Source of the DNA: Glandiceps talaboti
Taxonomy: Eukaryota; Hemichordata; Enteropneusta; Spengelidae
DNA length: 64,000 bases
Reading direction: 5' to 3'
NCBI RefSeq assembly: GCF_964340395.1
Contig: NC_135553.1
Coordinates: 21,124,449 to 21,188,448 of the forward strand
Shown here: in pieces, positions 53,001 through 64,000 of the stretch
How the letters are laid out: every line of letters begins with the position of its first letter
How positions within the stretch are numbered: position 1 is the stretch's first letter
Made by a program: the position numbers and the translations under genes
The notes under the pieces: model-generated
What the model saw: the letters and a program-made list of their open reading frames with translations, nothing else
Databases searched by the model: none
Told to the model about the DNA's origin: nothing

Positions 53001-56000
53001 TACTATTGGTCATTGGGAGATGTTAACTGACTGTAGACTTGGTCTACCATTGGTCATTGGGAGATGTCAACTGACTGTAGTCTTGGTCTACCATTGGTCA
53101 TTGGGAGATGTTAACTGACTGTAGACTTGGTCTACCATTGGTCATTGGGAGATGTCAACTGACTGTAGACTTGGTCTACCATTGGTCATAGCGAGATGTT
53201 AACTGACTGTAGACTTGGTCTACCATTGGTCATAGCGAGATGTCAACTGACTGTAGACTTGGTCTACCATTGGTCATTGGGAGATGTCAACTGACTACGG
53301 TACATGTAGACTTGGTCTACAATTTCTTAATTGGAGATTTTATGTGGCTGTGAACTAAGTCTAGGATTGGTCATTGGGAGTTATCAGCTGATTGGTTACT
53401 TGGTCTACCATTGGTTAGTTGAAGGTGTCATTTGACTGCGAACTAGTTCTCTTGACACGGTCTATCATTTGGCTAGTGGGAATTATCAACCAGTAATATG
53501 TGAACTCAATTTACCAATCATCATATAAGGTGTCAGCTGCCTGTGGACTTGGTTTGCCATTGGTCATTTGGTGTCTTTATGGTGGTGCTTAACAGATGCA
53601 GAATTATGTCAGTAGAAAAATTATTTTCTGGCTTGCAAGAATGTTGCATGTTAGTTTACAGATGTGTATCATGTTTCAGATGTGTTACAATAATTGTTGT
53701 TGCTGCCAGCAATGGAAAATACTGGTAATTTTATTGGCATCTGACTATTTTTTTGGTAGGATTTTGAAAAGAAGTCTATGGCTAACTAAAGAGGATTTGG
53801 TGAAAATGGTAATAGAAGATGTAACAGATCATGATGTAAGTACATTTAGTCTTTGTATTAAAGTTGTTCTCTCTTTATTTTAAGTCATCGCAAGGAAGTG
53901 CATATCACCGGCTCCCTGTGGTTTAAAGCTCAGCAATAGCAGTCAATACAATGTAGGTTATGGGTTCAAATCCCACTGGGAACAGGAGATTTTTGTATAC
54001 CAACCCAAACCCAGGGTGGGTGTGCTACAGACTTGATAGGTAGGCTGTATCACCCTGCTGTGTTTCATTCTTAATATGAATGCGACTTTGGGCCTGGGTG
54101 ACTCTGGGATACTCTGTGAACTGATTGGGAAAGCCTTGACAGTTCCACAGTGGTGTGATATGGAGCATGCAAGGTAATCCTGTCACATAGTCCCAAAACC
54201 TGAATGGATTACTGTAGAATTTTTGGTTTTTTGTTTATGTGTGTTTGTGTAAAAAGGAAATTACTGGGTTGAATTCCCAGCACAGAAGTTTTATTTTTCA
54301 AAAGGAAGTGCATGTTGCAAACTTTGATGTTTGAAAATAATTTCTTTGGAAAGGAAACTTTGAAAGGAGACTGAGAAATATTTCAGAAACATAGCTTGGA
54401 CAAATAAAATGTAGTTTGTATCTTTGTGAAGTAACAGAATACCATGATAGCGGTTTTGTTTTTCTCATGTTAGTAAGTTTGACAAATTTATGTTTTTTAT
54501 TTTGTTTTGGAGGGCTTTGTTTGACTTTTTTAGATGTCCTATTTGTAACATAAATATTTTACTTATTGATATTTTGTCATGTTGTGTACTTTATATCATC
54601 TGCGTGTTTAAACAAACACATAATTTTCCTTTTTTTGGGAGATATGGCTTCGATGGAATCTTGCACTTTATATCAATACCAATCTGATTAAAAATCTGAT
54701 GTAGGGAACTTAGCTAGCAATCTGATTAAAATCTGGTGTAGGGAGCGTTCTGCACTCTGCGCTATTTCCGAACACACCATTCTGAGGTACTGTACCTGTA
54801 AGTTTTGGCATAAGGCGTGTTCTCATTCGTTGAGTAAATTCACTCACGTTTTGTAGGAGAACTGCTATGGTATTGTGTCAGATGTAAGTACAATGCGCTC
54901 ACAGAACAAAAAAAAAAGAACAAATGACTGTAAAAGAAGCAGGTAAATACAGAATTCGCACCAAATTTCCTACATCAGATTTCATTCTGATTATATCAAT
55001 ATGTGTACATCTCTTTACTTTTGGGGTGTATGTCTTTGATAAAGACTTGTTGTAGGTTGTATCAAATACATATTGTTTGTTTATCTTAAATGTATCTTTC
55101 TTTGTTTTCTCAGTATAATAGGCTTATACGATTACTGGAACGCATTATCCAGCAACCGTATGCTAAACACATTGAAGAATATATTTTGACTTTTCGAAAG
55201 GACATTATGGCTGCAGGTAGTAAAGAAGTCATTGAACCAGTAAGTGAAATCTCATGTTATGTCAACCACTAAATGAAATCTCAAGTTATGTCGACCAGTA
55301 ATAGTATAGTGAAATATCAAGTTATGTCAATCAGTAAGTGAAATATCAAGTTATGTGAACCAGTAAGTGAAATATCAAGTTATGTCAACCAGTAAATGAA
55401 ATATCAAGTTATGTCAACCACTAAATGAAATATCAAGTTATGTGAACCAGTAAGTGAAATATCAAGTTATGTGAACCAGTAAGTGAAATATCAAGTATTA
55501 TGTCAACCAGTAAATGAAATATCAAGTTATGTCAACCACTAAATGAAATATCAAGTTATGTGAACCAGTAAGTGAAATATCAAGTTATGTGAACCAGTAA
55601 GTGAAATATCAAGTTATGTCAACCAGTAAATGAGAACTCATGTTATGTCAACCACTAAGTAAAATCTCAAGTTATGTCAACCACTAAGTAAAATCTCAAG
55701 TTATGTCAACCACTAAGTAAAAACTGTTAGATACTTCATTAATGATAGAAATGTTGTAGTTTGGATTGTTGTCAGATTTTAAGAACAAATCTGTGTCACA
55801 TGATGAAACATTTTAAAAGATTGTCCCATTCTTACTATTTCGTAGTTAAAGTATGATGAAAATGGTGTCGCATACAGTGAAGGGAAAGGGAAGAGGAAAA
55901 CTGCTATGGCAACGGTAACCATTAGAGACAGGGGTACAGGGAAAGTTGTGATCAACGGCAAGGAGTTATTGGATTATTTCAAGAATATCCAAGACAGGTT

Positions 56001-58251
56001 AGTTTGTGAATTAAACTGTCTGTATAAAGCTGATAGCAAAAAATCAACCAAGCTCTTTTTTTATTTGGTTCCCCTTCAAAAACCATACTTTAAATAAATG
56101 AAAATGAAAAGTGTGTTATTGTACACATAGGAAGTGATTTGTAAATAAAACTAACTGAACACAAGTAATGAGTACACTGTGTTCGGGTTAGTGCATGCAA
56201 CTGATGCTTGTCCACATGCACAAATTTGTAAATATTGCGTTGCAAATATTGTCTTTGTCTTTGTTGTTTATATGGTATTTTCAAGTAAAAAGATTATTGG
56301 AGAAATTTGTCAAAAATGAAAACTTAATACCATTACTAATCCATATATGTTGACTGAAAAGCATTGAATATCATTAATTTGCATATTTTTCCAGTTTTTT
56401 CCTCTGTCTGGTATGTCGAGAACTGAGATCTCTAATATAATAACTATTTTGGAAAGATTGACATATTAAATCAAGTGTTTTCTATCCAGGGAACAATTGA
56501 TGTTTCCATTCCAATTTGTGGGAAAACTTGGTGACTATGATGTGGAATGTACAGTAGAGGGTGGGGGACATTCAGGCCAGGCTGGTGCTATCAGACTTGC
56601 GGCATCATATGCACTCAGAAGTTTTCTTACAGAGGAAAAAATTGAACAGATGAGGCAGGGTGAGTACAACTCCTACTTTTCTTGAGATTTCAAAATCTTT
56701 ATGCAATCATTAGGTTAATGGTGTGTCATAATTGTAAGAATTTCCATTCAAAGCTGAGTTTTTGGATACAAAAAATTGGAAATCTGTATACAACCTGTGA
56801 TATTCAAATTATTATAGTGTTTTCCACTGTTTGCCAAAAATGTTTATAGCATTACTATCCGACTTAAAAAGCATACTTCTTAATTTGCATTAATTTTGAG
56901 CCCAGGCCAGTACATGCCACTCTGATTGTAATCAGTCTGTAGACAAGTTTAGCAGAGCAAAGCAAGTAAATAGTCAATGACTAGCGTGTAAACAATGTTA
57001 GCAGTGCAAAGCAAGTAAATAGTCATTGACTAGAATGTAAACAAGGTTAGCTCAGTGCAAAGCAAGTAAATAGTCCTTGACAAGAGTGTAAACAAGGTTA
57101 GCTCAGTGCAAAGCAAGTAAATAGTCATTGACTAGAGTGTAAACAATGTTGGTAGTGCAAAGTAAGTAAATAGTCATTGACTAGAGTGTAAACAATGTTA
57201 GCAGTGCAAAGCAAGTAAATAATCATTGACTAGAATGTAAACAATGTTAGCTCAGTGCAAAGTAAGTAAAGAGTCATTGAGTATAGTGTAAACAATGTTA
57301 GCAGTGCAAAGCAAGTAAATAGTCATTGACTAGAGTGTAAACAATGTTAGCAGTGCAAAGCAAGTAAAGAGTCATTGACTAGAGTGTAAACAATGTTAGC
57401 AGTGCATAGCAAGTAAATAGTCATTGACTAGAGTGTAAACAATGTTAGCAGTGCAAAGTAAGTAAAGAGTCATTGACTAGAGTGTAAACAATGTTAGCAG
57501 TGCATAGCAAGTAAATAGTCATTGACTAGAGTGTAAACAATGTTAGCAGTGCATAGCAAGTAAAGAGTCATTGCCTAGAGTGTAAACAAGGTTAGCTCAG
57601 TGCATAGCAAGTAAATAGTCATTGACTAGAGTGTAAACAATGTTAGCAGTGCAAAGCAAGTAAATAATCATTGACTAGAATGTAAACAATGTTAGCTCAG
57701 TGCAAAGTAAGTAAAGAGTCATTGAGTATAGTGTAAACAATGTTAGCAGTGCAAAGCAAGTAAATAGTCATTGACTAGAGTGTAAACAATGTTAGCAGTG
57801 CAAAGCAAGTATATAGTCATTGACTAGAGTGTAAACAATGCTAGCAGTGCAGAGCACTGGGATCTTGTCATGAAAGTGGAAATTTGTTAAATGGTGAGCC
57901 ATATAATGGTGCCTGACAAGGGAACATTTTGTTTGAACAAGGCAAGTTAAATATCAAGCTGTTGATGAGTTATAATACTCTTAAAGAATGGCATTTGTTT
58001 CTCACAAAAACTCCTGTCAAGTGGATAAAGAACTTCAAGAAATATGTACCTTGAAGTTTGAACTTTACAGCCATTAACACTAAAGAGTGTTTTAGGCACC
58101 ATGTCAATTTAAAGTCAAAGCCATTTTCTGACAATATTTCTATTGTTCTTAACTTGTAGCTGGTTTACTAACAAAAGATCCAAGAACTGTTGAGAGGCAG
58201 AAACCTGGTCAGAAGGGTGCAAGAAAGAAATTCACCTGGAAGAAAAGATAG
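47053..58251 (+). CDS. MRPS9: mitochondrial ribosomal protein S9 (uS9m)
   Basis: Exons: 47053-47148, 48779-48923, 50317-50420, 51847-52020, 52586-52671, 53760-53835, 55114-55239, 55846-55997, 56490-56659, 58160-58251 (TAG). All phases agree, giving 406 aa; human MRPS9 has 396. The first 32 residues ([20 protein letters not shown]...) are basic, hydroxylated and free of acidic residues, as in a mitochondrial targeting peptide. A long metazoan N-terminal extension follows, including [15 protein letters not shown]. The uS9 domain is in the last three exons: [40 protein letters not shown], then [20 protein letters not shown] and the basic tail KKFTWKKR. In bacterial ribosomes this tail reaches the P-site tRNA. 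It acts in the small mitoribosomal subunit. Introns contain a foldback, two minisatellites and a junction-spanning repeat. Start chosen because the transit peptide begins there and the exon joins in phase. Confidence 0.95.
47641..48170. mobile_element. 530-bp foldback element in MRPS9 intron 1
   Basis: The left arm (GAGTATAAAAATGGCGTCAG, CAGCGTCAGATAGCCTCAGA, ACCATTGAGACTACAGGGAA, GGAATGTCTCTGCTT) is inverted in the right arm (AAGCAGAGACATTCC, TAGTCTCAATGGT, TCTGAGGCTATCTGACGCTG, CTTTATACTC). Arms are about 200 bp and spacer about 150 bp. No transposase frame. Confidence 0.85.
49130..49640. repeat. tandem repeat, about 150-bp units, MRPS9 intron
   Basis: TCCAAAGCCATAACTCAGAC occurs at 49321 and 49471, each followed by GAACAGATCTCATTCAAAGT and GACATACATG. 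A more diverged first unit starts after a (CCGT)n-like stretch near 49138. Confidence 0.75.
49642..49771 (+). other. coding-like orphan segment (possible unassigned terminal exon)
   Basis: After an AG at 49640-49641, a frame with plausible protein composition runs 42 codons to TGA (49769-49771): [19 protein letters not shown], then [16 protein letters not shown] and VPLYGQY. It is not the MRPS9 frame in any obvious way; MRPS9 continues without it from 48923 to 50317. It could be an alternative last exon, a retro-copied fragment or chance. Not identified. Confidence 0.3.
50441..50578. mobile_element. 138-bp TAA-type MITE, 20 bp after an MRPS9 exon
   Basis: The ends GGGACGATTACACAATATCG and TGTGCGATTGTCCC are inverted (CGCACAAGCTCAA pairs with TTGAGCTTGTGCG). 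TAA flanks both sides (50438-50440 and 50579-50581). A G-rich stretch (50494-50520) lies in the loop and could form a quadruplex. Confidence 0.85.
50533..51344. repeat. 252-bp direct repeats flanking a foldback
   Basis: 50533-50784 and 51093-51344 are the same sequence with about two differences, 560 bp apart. Between them, 50846-50909 and 51019-51084 are inverted copies (GATGGAAAAGCAGCTCCACA against TGTGGAGCTGCTTTTCCATC). The first repeat includes the right half of the 50441-50578 MITE and flanking DNA. Confidence 0.92.
51355..51602. mobile_element. foldback MITE, third copy of the 30655-31012 family
   Basis: Shares GACCAAGTCTGTGTTTGTAA, CTCAATATATTGCAAAA, ATATTGAGTTACAAACAAGG, AAGTAGGAAGCCGTCATAAA and CCTCATCCATATGGTCACTT with that family. 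The left end is shortened. Confidence 0.8.
52061..52200. mobile_element. TTAA-type MITE, 5' fragment
   Basis: TTAA at 52061-52064, then AGGGGAACACCGCTCCTGGA and GAGTCATTTCATGGTGTGAC as in the 41511-41977 element. It starts 40 bp after the donor of the 51847-52020 exon. No matching right end nearby. Confidence 0.7.
52770..53300. repeat. 44-bp minisatellite, about 12 copies, MRPS9 intron
   Basis: The unit contains TTGGTCTACCATTGGTCATT, GGGAGATGTC and AACTGACTGTAGAC. Degenerate copies continue to about 53570. Unrelated in sequence to the other 44-bp array at 40086. Confidence 0.95.
53910..54310 (+). mobile_element. tRNA-derived SINE, MRPS9 intron
   Basis: A head of about 75 bp contains an A-box-like AAAGCTCAGCAATAGCAG and a B-box-like GGGTTCAAATCCCACTGGG. 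An unrelated body of about 300 bp follows. The head cannot form a sound acceptor stem or anticodon arm, so it is not called as a tRNA gene. Confidence 0.5.
54681..54996. mobile_element. relative of the 31463 Mutator-like MITE
   Basis: CAATCTGATTAAAATCTGGT (about 54717) and a second similar start at 54681 match the 31463 terminus. AATCTGATGTAGG is inverted as CCTACATCAGATTTCATTCT near 54970. Boundaries and target duplication are unclear. Confidence 0.55.
55233..55722 (+). repeat. 29-bp tandem repeat that copies an MRPS9 splice donor
   Basis: About 17 units of the form CAAGTTATGTCAACC, AGTAAGTGAAATAT. The first unit starts in the last bases of the 55114-55239 exon (GAACCA|GTAAGTG). Several later units repeat GAACCAGTAAGTGAAAT exactly. 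Others have AGTAAATG, which is weaker. The authentic donor is taken as 55240, since the next exon joins in phase there. Confidence 0.92.
56937..57853. repeat. 49-bp minisatellite, about 18 copies, last MRPS9 intron
   Basis: The unit contains TGTAAACAATGTTAGCAGTG, CAAAGCAAGTAAATAGTC and ATTGACTAGAG. Some copies have GCTCAG instead of GCAG, and some AAAGAG instead of AAATAG. Confidence 0.95.
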
Positions 58252-58387
58252 TCCTATATAAGTACTTCTATCATCTCTAAGATTTTGTGCAAGACTGTGT
58301 GAAATGTACAATTCCACACCATGAGTTCTGTGTTTTGTCATAGAAAAGTGTACATGTGTGTTCATGATAAACAAGATTGACTTCCAT

Positions 58388-58635
58388 GCATACTATGCCC
58401 AAACATGGAATAAGACTTCATACTGTATACCCAAATATGGAATAGTATGTCGCACATTCCAAATATGGAATATGTAATAGGTCCAAATATTGAACTGGAT
58501 TTATAAAATACTATGTCCAAACATGGAACAAGATGTCACACTATGTCCAAATATGGAACAAGATGTCACACTATGCCCTAATATGGCAGATAATATGTCA
58601 CACTATACACAAATATGCAACAGGACGTCATGCTA
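58388..58635. repeat. degenerate 30-bp tandem repeat in the MRPS9 3' flank
   Basis: Diverged units around ACTATGTCCAAATATGGAAC and AAGATGTCAC, about eight in number. They lie between the stop codon and a likely poly(A) signal at 58726, so probably in the 3' UTR. Confidence 0.8.
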
Positions 58636-58725
58636 TGTATGTCCCAATTATATGAGTTCAATGGATACGTTTGGAATTTGTGCCATTTGTATTAGAAATA
58701 GTAGCCATGCCTGAAGCTCATATGC

Positions 58726-58731
58726 AATAAA
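58726..58731 (+). promoter_or_regulatory. candidate MRPS9 poly(A) signal
   Basis: AATAAA, overlapped by further AATAAA-like hexamers, 475 bp after the MRPS9 stop codon. Between here and 59900 I see no gene or clear repeat. Confidence 0.5.
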
Positions 58732-59909
58732 ATAAATAAGAAATATCTAACTTTCCCTCCCATAAATAATATGAAAAAATAATTTTGTCCCAGTTATATG
58801 ATTGACAGACATGCACCACATAGTATATGGTACCAAAAACACAGTCTCATTCATACATGTCTGATGGAAGTTAGACTGTAAAGATAAGGTCAGACATGAA
58901 GACAGACCAATATTTATACTAGCTGGAAGACAATTTTTCTCTCTCAATTTATGTTTTTTGTTGTGCTCAGTGTTACAAAGTCTGGGCAAAAAGGGTCAGT
59001 TTGTGTGTACCAGTGCTATATGTAATAATATGCAAATCACCATCATGTGATTGGTATTCATTGAAAAATGATTCACCTGTTCTGACCTAGATGAGAACAT
59101 TTGCATATTCAGCCGACATTTCCTGACAGTGTCACCTGACTGTCACATGCTAACAAATATGTATGTTTCATATTATTTAAATATATTATGTACATTGTGT
59201 AAGGCCAATAGCCTAGAGACTTGGCTATCTCACTCCAGAATGTAGTCTGAAAGACCCAGCTGTTATATCTGCTTAATATGTAATAGCTCGAATGGTTACA
59301 TATTAAAGTGGACCAATGATTGGATCTTTCAGACTAACCCCACATACTGTCAAAAACAACAATCCAGATAGCTGCGTTTCTGGGCTAGTCAGTAATCACA
59401 GTAAAGTTGCACCAGTATGCTATGCACTTCCATTTGGTCACAGACAATAATCACTGACTTAATTATGAGTTGGCATACTATGCTTTACCTGTGCATTTTT
59501 TACATTCTTTTGCCATACTGTCAAAATAGAGCAGCAGAGCAAACATTGTCAAATACAAAGAATGACAAAGATCTTGGAAATTTCAGAATTACCCATTGAA
59601 CCTTGTACTGATGTGGGCACGTAACAGCTCTATATATCTATCAAAACAAAATGAATTTGACTTTCACCTGAGCTAACATTACATCTATGATATATTGAAC
59701 AGTTTATGGTATAGTCACTTGGTAGTTTGAAGGAGAAGCATGTATTAGATTATGGTTACAGTAACAATGTCCTAAGTTGACAGAGTTTTTGTATGAAATA
59801 AAGTAATTATAGCCAATATTTCTAGTGATTATTGTCAGCTGTATAGTATTGAAGTGAGGATGCTGAGATTGGTGGATGGAGTGAATTTTAGCATATTACA
59901 TGTCTTGGG

Positions 59910-61402
59910 ATGATGAAATTTGAGTATTTCACTGACGTAGTGAGGCTGAGGTTGGTGAATTTAGTCTGTTTGGATGATGAAAGTTGTGTATTTCGTACTG
60001 ACAGTGACACTGAGGTTGGTGAATTTAGTTTGTTTGAATGATGAAAGTTGTGTATTTCATACTGACAGTGATAGTGAGGTTGGTGAATTCAGTTTGTTTG
60101 GATGATGGAAGTTGTGTATTTCATACTGACAGTGATAGTGAGGTTGGTGAATTCAGTTTGTTTGAATGATGAAAGTTGTGTATTTCATACCGACAGTGAC
60201 ACTGAGGTTGGTGAATTCAGTCTGTTTGAATGATGAAAGTTGTGTATTTCATACTGACAGTGATAGTGAGGTTGGTGAATTCAGTCTGTTTGAATGATGA
60301 AAGTGTGTATTTCATACTGACAGTGACACTGAGGTTGGTGAATTCAGTTTGTTTGAATGATGAAAGTTGTGTATTTCATACCGACAGTGACACTGAGGTT
60401 GGTGAATTCAGTTTGTTTGGATGATGAAAGTTGTGTATTTCATACTGACAGTGACACTGAGGTTGGTGAATTCAGTTTGTTTGAATGATGAAAGTTGTGT
60501 ATTTCATACTGACAGTGACACTGAGGTTGGTGAATTCAGTTTGTTTGAATGATGAAAGTTGTGTATTTCATACCGACAGTGACACTGAGGTTGGTGAATT
60601 CAGTCTGTTTGAATGATGAAAGTTGTGTATTTCATACCGACAGTGACGCTGAGGTTGGTGAATTCAGTCTGTTTGAATGATGAAAGTTGTGTATTTCATA
60701 CCGACAGTGATAGTGAGGTTGGTGAATTCAGTCTGTTTGAATGATGAAAGTTGTGTATTTCATACCGACAGTGACACTGAGGTTGGTGAATTCAGTTTGT
60801 TTGGATTATGAAAGTTGTGTATTTCATACTGACAGTGACACTGAGGTTGGTGAATTCAGTTTGTTTGAATGATGAAAGTTGTGTATTTCATACCAACAGT
60901 GATACTGAGGTTGGTGAATTCAGTTTGTTTGATTGATGAAAGTTGTGTATTTCATACTGATAGTGATACTGAGGTTGGTGAATTCAGTTTGTTTGGACGA
61001 TGAAAGTTGTGTATTTCATACTGACAGTGATACTGAGGTTGGTGAATTCAGTTTGTTTGAATGATGAAAGTTGTGTATTTCATACCGACAGTGATAGTGA
61101 GGTTGGTGAATTCAGTCTGTTTGAATGATGAAAGTTGTGTATTTCATACTGACAGTGATACTGAGGTTGGTGAATTCAGTCTGTTTGGATGATGAATGTT
61201 GTGTATTTCATACCGACAATGATACTGAGGTTGGTGAATTCAGTTTGTTTGAATGATGAAAGTTGTGTATTTCATACCAACAGTGATGCTGAGGTTGGTG
61301 AATTCAGTTTGTTTGGATGATGAAAGTTGTGTATTTCACTGACAGTGATAGTGAGGTTGGTGAATTCAGTTTGTTTGGATGATGAAAGTTGTGTATTTCA
61401 TA
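59910..61402. repeat. 64-bp minisatellite, about 23 copies
   Basis: The unit contains GATGAAAGTTGTGTATTTCA, TACTGACAGTGACACTGAGG and TTGGTGAATTCAGTTTG. It is intergenic, between MRPS9 and the - strand gene ending at 63028. Short frames inside are repeat-derived. Confidence 0.97.
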
Positions 61403-62570
61403 TTGTGATTTGGGTAAAAAAATGTCATTTTTGGTCAAACTCAAAAACTGCTGGGCAATTTGATCTAAAATTTGGTGGGAGCATTTAAATTAAGTGTGTG
61501 TAAATTAAGATTTGTTCATGATATAATTCCATCAGTATATGCAAATAAAGACTAAAATGTGTCTTTTTGGTCAAAATTCTTTAACTTTAAAACCACTGAG
61601 TAGATTGGGTTGAAATTTAATGGGGATGCATCTAGCGTTTATATATGAAGAAATATTAAGCATATAATGATGTTATCTTTGATATGCAAATTAGGTGTAA
61701 AAATGGAAATTTTGGTTAGAAACCTTTATCTTAAAAAGTGCTAGGTCAATGAGACTGAAATTTGGTGAGATGTTTCTAGAAGTTGTTCTGCAGATTTTCT
61801 TCAAAAAAATTTGACACAATTGGCCCTAGCAGCCATGACCATGCCCTTAGCAGCAACCAAATGGCAGTATATTTTAGTTAATTAACAACATCATGTGGTA
61901 GGCAAGTGAGTAAACATTCAAACAATGTATGCAAATGCCCCTACCAACCATGACTGCACCTATAGCAACAGCCAAATGGTGGTGTATTACACAAAGATAA
62001 CAGGGATTGTTAGACAAGTGAACAAACATTCAAAAAGTGTATGCAAATATGCCTAGCAACAAGACCATGTCCATAGCAACTGCCAAATGATCACATATAT
62101 TGCAAAGGTAACATTGATAACAGACAAGTGAATAAACAAATGTATGTAAATGTACCTAACAAGACCACGGCCGTAGCAACAGCCTACTGATCACATACAT
62201 TGCAAAGATAACAACAGGGATTAATATACAAATGAATAAACATTCAACAAATGTATGCAAATATACATAGCAACAAGACCACGCCCATAGCAACATCGAA
62301 ATGATTGCGTATATTGGAAAGGTAGGATCAGGGATTCATAGACAAGTGAACAAACATTCAAAAAATGTATGCACTGAGATATGTCTAGAAACATGACCAT
62401 GCCCATAGCAACAGCCAAATGATTGTTTATATTGCAAAGATAACAACAGGGTTGGATAGGCAACTGGATAATCATTCAGCAAATGAACACCTATACCTAG
62501 CATGGATCAGCATGTGGGTAAACATTTTTAAAACTACAGTTGTACTACAATGCTATTGGCGCTATTTTTT
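61403..62570. repeat. dispersed repeat with 'CCATAGCAAC' units, second copy
   Basis: Same two-part layout as 14400-15490: a front part with GATATGCAAATTAGG and GTGTCTTTTTGGTC, then about seven diverged units of roughly 100 bp with GACCATGCCCATAGCAAC or GACCACGCCCATAGCAAC and AGCCAAATGAT. Non-coding. Confidence 0.65.
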
Positions 62571-63027
62571 ATGACTACTGTTGACTCAAACGGCTAAGTG
62601 AGAAATCCCCTGATAATGTGTGTGATTGTTTTTCTGTAGATAGACAATCATGTAGTATTTTCTGTAGACAGATTGAATCATGTAGTATTTTCCATAAGAA
62701 CAGAACTGATTCATTCATAGTCTGTGGCAACTTTAAATGACAATTTCCTTGAACTGAGATCATGTGAAATATTATATACAACTTTATCATGCAAAACCCA
62801 GGCCATTTTGTTTGCAACATATACCTTTTTCTTATCTATGAATATTTTGCTGAAGTTCACAACTAGCTGCATATTATTTATCCCAGTGTTGTAGAATATT
62901 ATATATTACATTGAAAACTCAGTGGCTATGGGTTCATACCAAATTTCCATTTAACAATTAAGTTAGTTATATTTGAAGACCTAGGCAGCATGAACAGGAA
63001 AAAAGTGTTCATATTTCAGTCAGACAA

Positions 63028-63140
63028 TTAAGTCAACTCCTGAACTGCTGGGGTAGTCCTGGCAGGGATATCATCCGGAAATATATTGTACTCGGATGAC
63101 TGAAACTGGAAGTGAAGCCCGGATGGATCAAGTCTCCAAA
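63028..63140 (-). CDS. last exon of an unidentified - strand gene (5' part beyond window)
   Basis: Read on the - strand, an acceptor (TTCCTTTACAG) is followed by two bases of a split codon, 36 codons and TAA (63028-63030). The residues include WRLDPSGLHFQFQSSEYNIF and PDDIPARTTPAVQELT. The composition and the exact fit of splice site, frame and stop argue for a real terminal exon. No recognised family, and I could not find a preceding exon before 64000. Downstream on the gene (62580-63027) is plain sequence. Confidence 0.6.
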
Positions 63141-63224
63141 CTGTAAAGGAAGCACAATGTTATTATGGTAAAATGAAACTTTGAGGAACTTCATAAAACT
63201 ATTCTTTGTGTGTCATTTGAAGGA

Positions 63225-63445
63225 CACGTCAATCGGCTATTGCAGACTGCAAATAGGAAATTGAGAATACAGTGCTCTTACTCAAATTGGGGGTATCATC
63301 ACCTCATTGTACCGTTTCGCAAGCGCTTTATCCCTTGGTATTCTGTAGAAGTGTAAATCAGGGATGTTTTTTGTATTGTTCAGAAATCGAGGAAAGCAGC
63401 AGTGTTCTATGATTATAACTGAGTTACCTATACTATGTATACCCC
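63225..63445. repeat. dispersed repeat, second copy of 10945-11175
   Basis: Same ordered blocks (GGAAATTGAGAATACAG, GTATCATCACCTCATTGTAC, AGTGTAAATCAGGGATG, GAAAGCAGCAGTG). It lies in an intron of the - strand gene. From 63446 to 64000 nothing further is supportable. Confidence 0.75.
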
Positions 63446-64000
63446 ACACAGAGAAAAGTACTAATTACATGGTGAGTGGGATGAGGAAGGGTCAACGGTT
63501 GTAGGGAAAAATATTTTAAAAGAGCAAAAAGGAAACAAAATTATTCTGTAAAGAAAGAATGTAAACAGAAAAAAAAACTATCTGGAAACAAATATGGCCA
63601 ATATCATACCCCTGTGATCAGATGTACAGCCACACAGATTGGAAGAACAGTTTTATATCATTGGTTTTGTTTTTGTTTTTGTTTTAAAGTTGCTGTCAGT
63701 TTCCACATCCACTACTTCTTGCAAGACTTCACAATTATTGTGATTTTATTATTTTTTCCTTGAATATGTAAAAAATGTTTAGGGTGGGTGTGCAAAACTA
63801 GGTGGTGTCAGATAACCAGAGCCAAGCAATTTCTCTATTAGGTCTTACCTTTAGGTAGTGTAGTAATAATGGATGAATAAATAATTAATAAGATAGTCCT
63901 AGTATTGTAAAGGTATTTATGAAAACCAACAAAAGAACAAGGTATAATTGATTTAGGAAAAAAACACACAAAGTTTTCAAATCATCACTTTATTACATGG

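Noticed and set aside
53910-53985. A tRNA gene on the + strand
   Set aside because: Only the B-box region is convincing and an unrelated body follows; called as a SINE.

Overview
This is a eukaryotic, animal nuclear window: low GC, genes split into many short exons with GT..AG introns, AATAAA-type poly(A) signals, tRNA-derived SINEs, many palindromic MITEs and long minisatellite arrays. The gene content (a FAM181-like gene, a metazoan-type Gfo/Idh oxidoreductase) and repeat style suggest an invertebrate deuterostome such as a hemichordate or cephalochordate. That placement is inference; no diagnostic marker is present.

Layout. (1) 1-12644, + strand: the 3' two thirds of UTP6, an SSU-processome/U3 snoRNP protein. 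Thirteen exons whose phases all agree; the 5' end lies before the window. (2) 12645-18553: UTP6 3' flank, a 49-bp minisatellite and dispersed non-coding repeats. (3) 18554-20110, - strand: an intronless 414-aa FAM181-like protein with its own poly(A) signal. About 0.8 kb upstream of its start lies a 3.3-kb array of roughly 104 copies of a 32-bp unit. (4) 24281-31124: intergenic, filled with MITEs and microsatellites, including a TA run of about 133 bp. (5) 31125-46964, - strand: a Gfo/Idh/MocA-family NAD(P)-dependent oxidoreductase in 12 exons, one of them one base short of a clean frame. Its first intron holds one transposon nested in another. (6) 47053-58251, + strand: MRPS9 (mitochondrial ribosomal protein uS9m), 10 exons, 406 aa, complete. 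It is head to head with the oxidoreductase, with 88 bp between the proposed start codons. (7) 58252-64000: 3' flank, a 64-bp minisatellite, dispersed repeats, and at 63028-63140 the last exon of an unidentified - strand gene that continues beyond the window.

The genes are housekeeping and developmental loci with no evident shared pathway. UTP6 acts in nucleolar pre-rRNA processing, MRPS9 in mitochondrial translation, the FAM181-like protein possibly with TEAD factors, and the oxidoreductase in small-molecule metabolism. The unusual feature is repeat load inside and next to genes: eight major minisatellite arrays, two amplified exon-intron junctions that copy a 5' splice site (UTP6, MRPS9), and at least ten foldback or TIR elements with recognisable TTAA, TAA or 9-11-bp target duplications. 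I found no operon-like, CRISPR-like or clearly novel multi-gene system.
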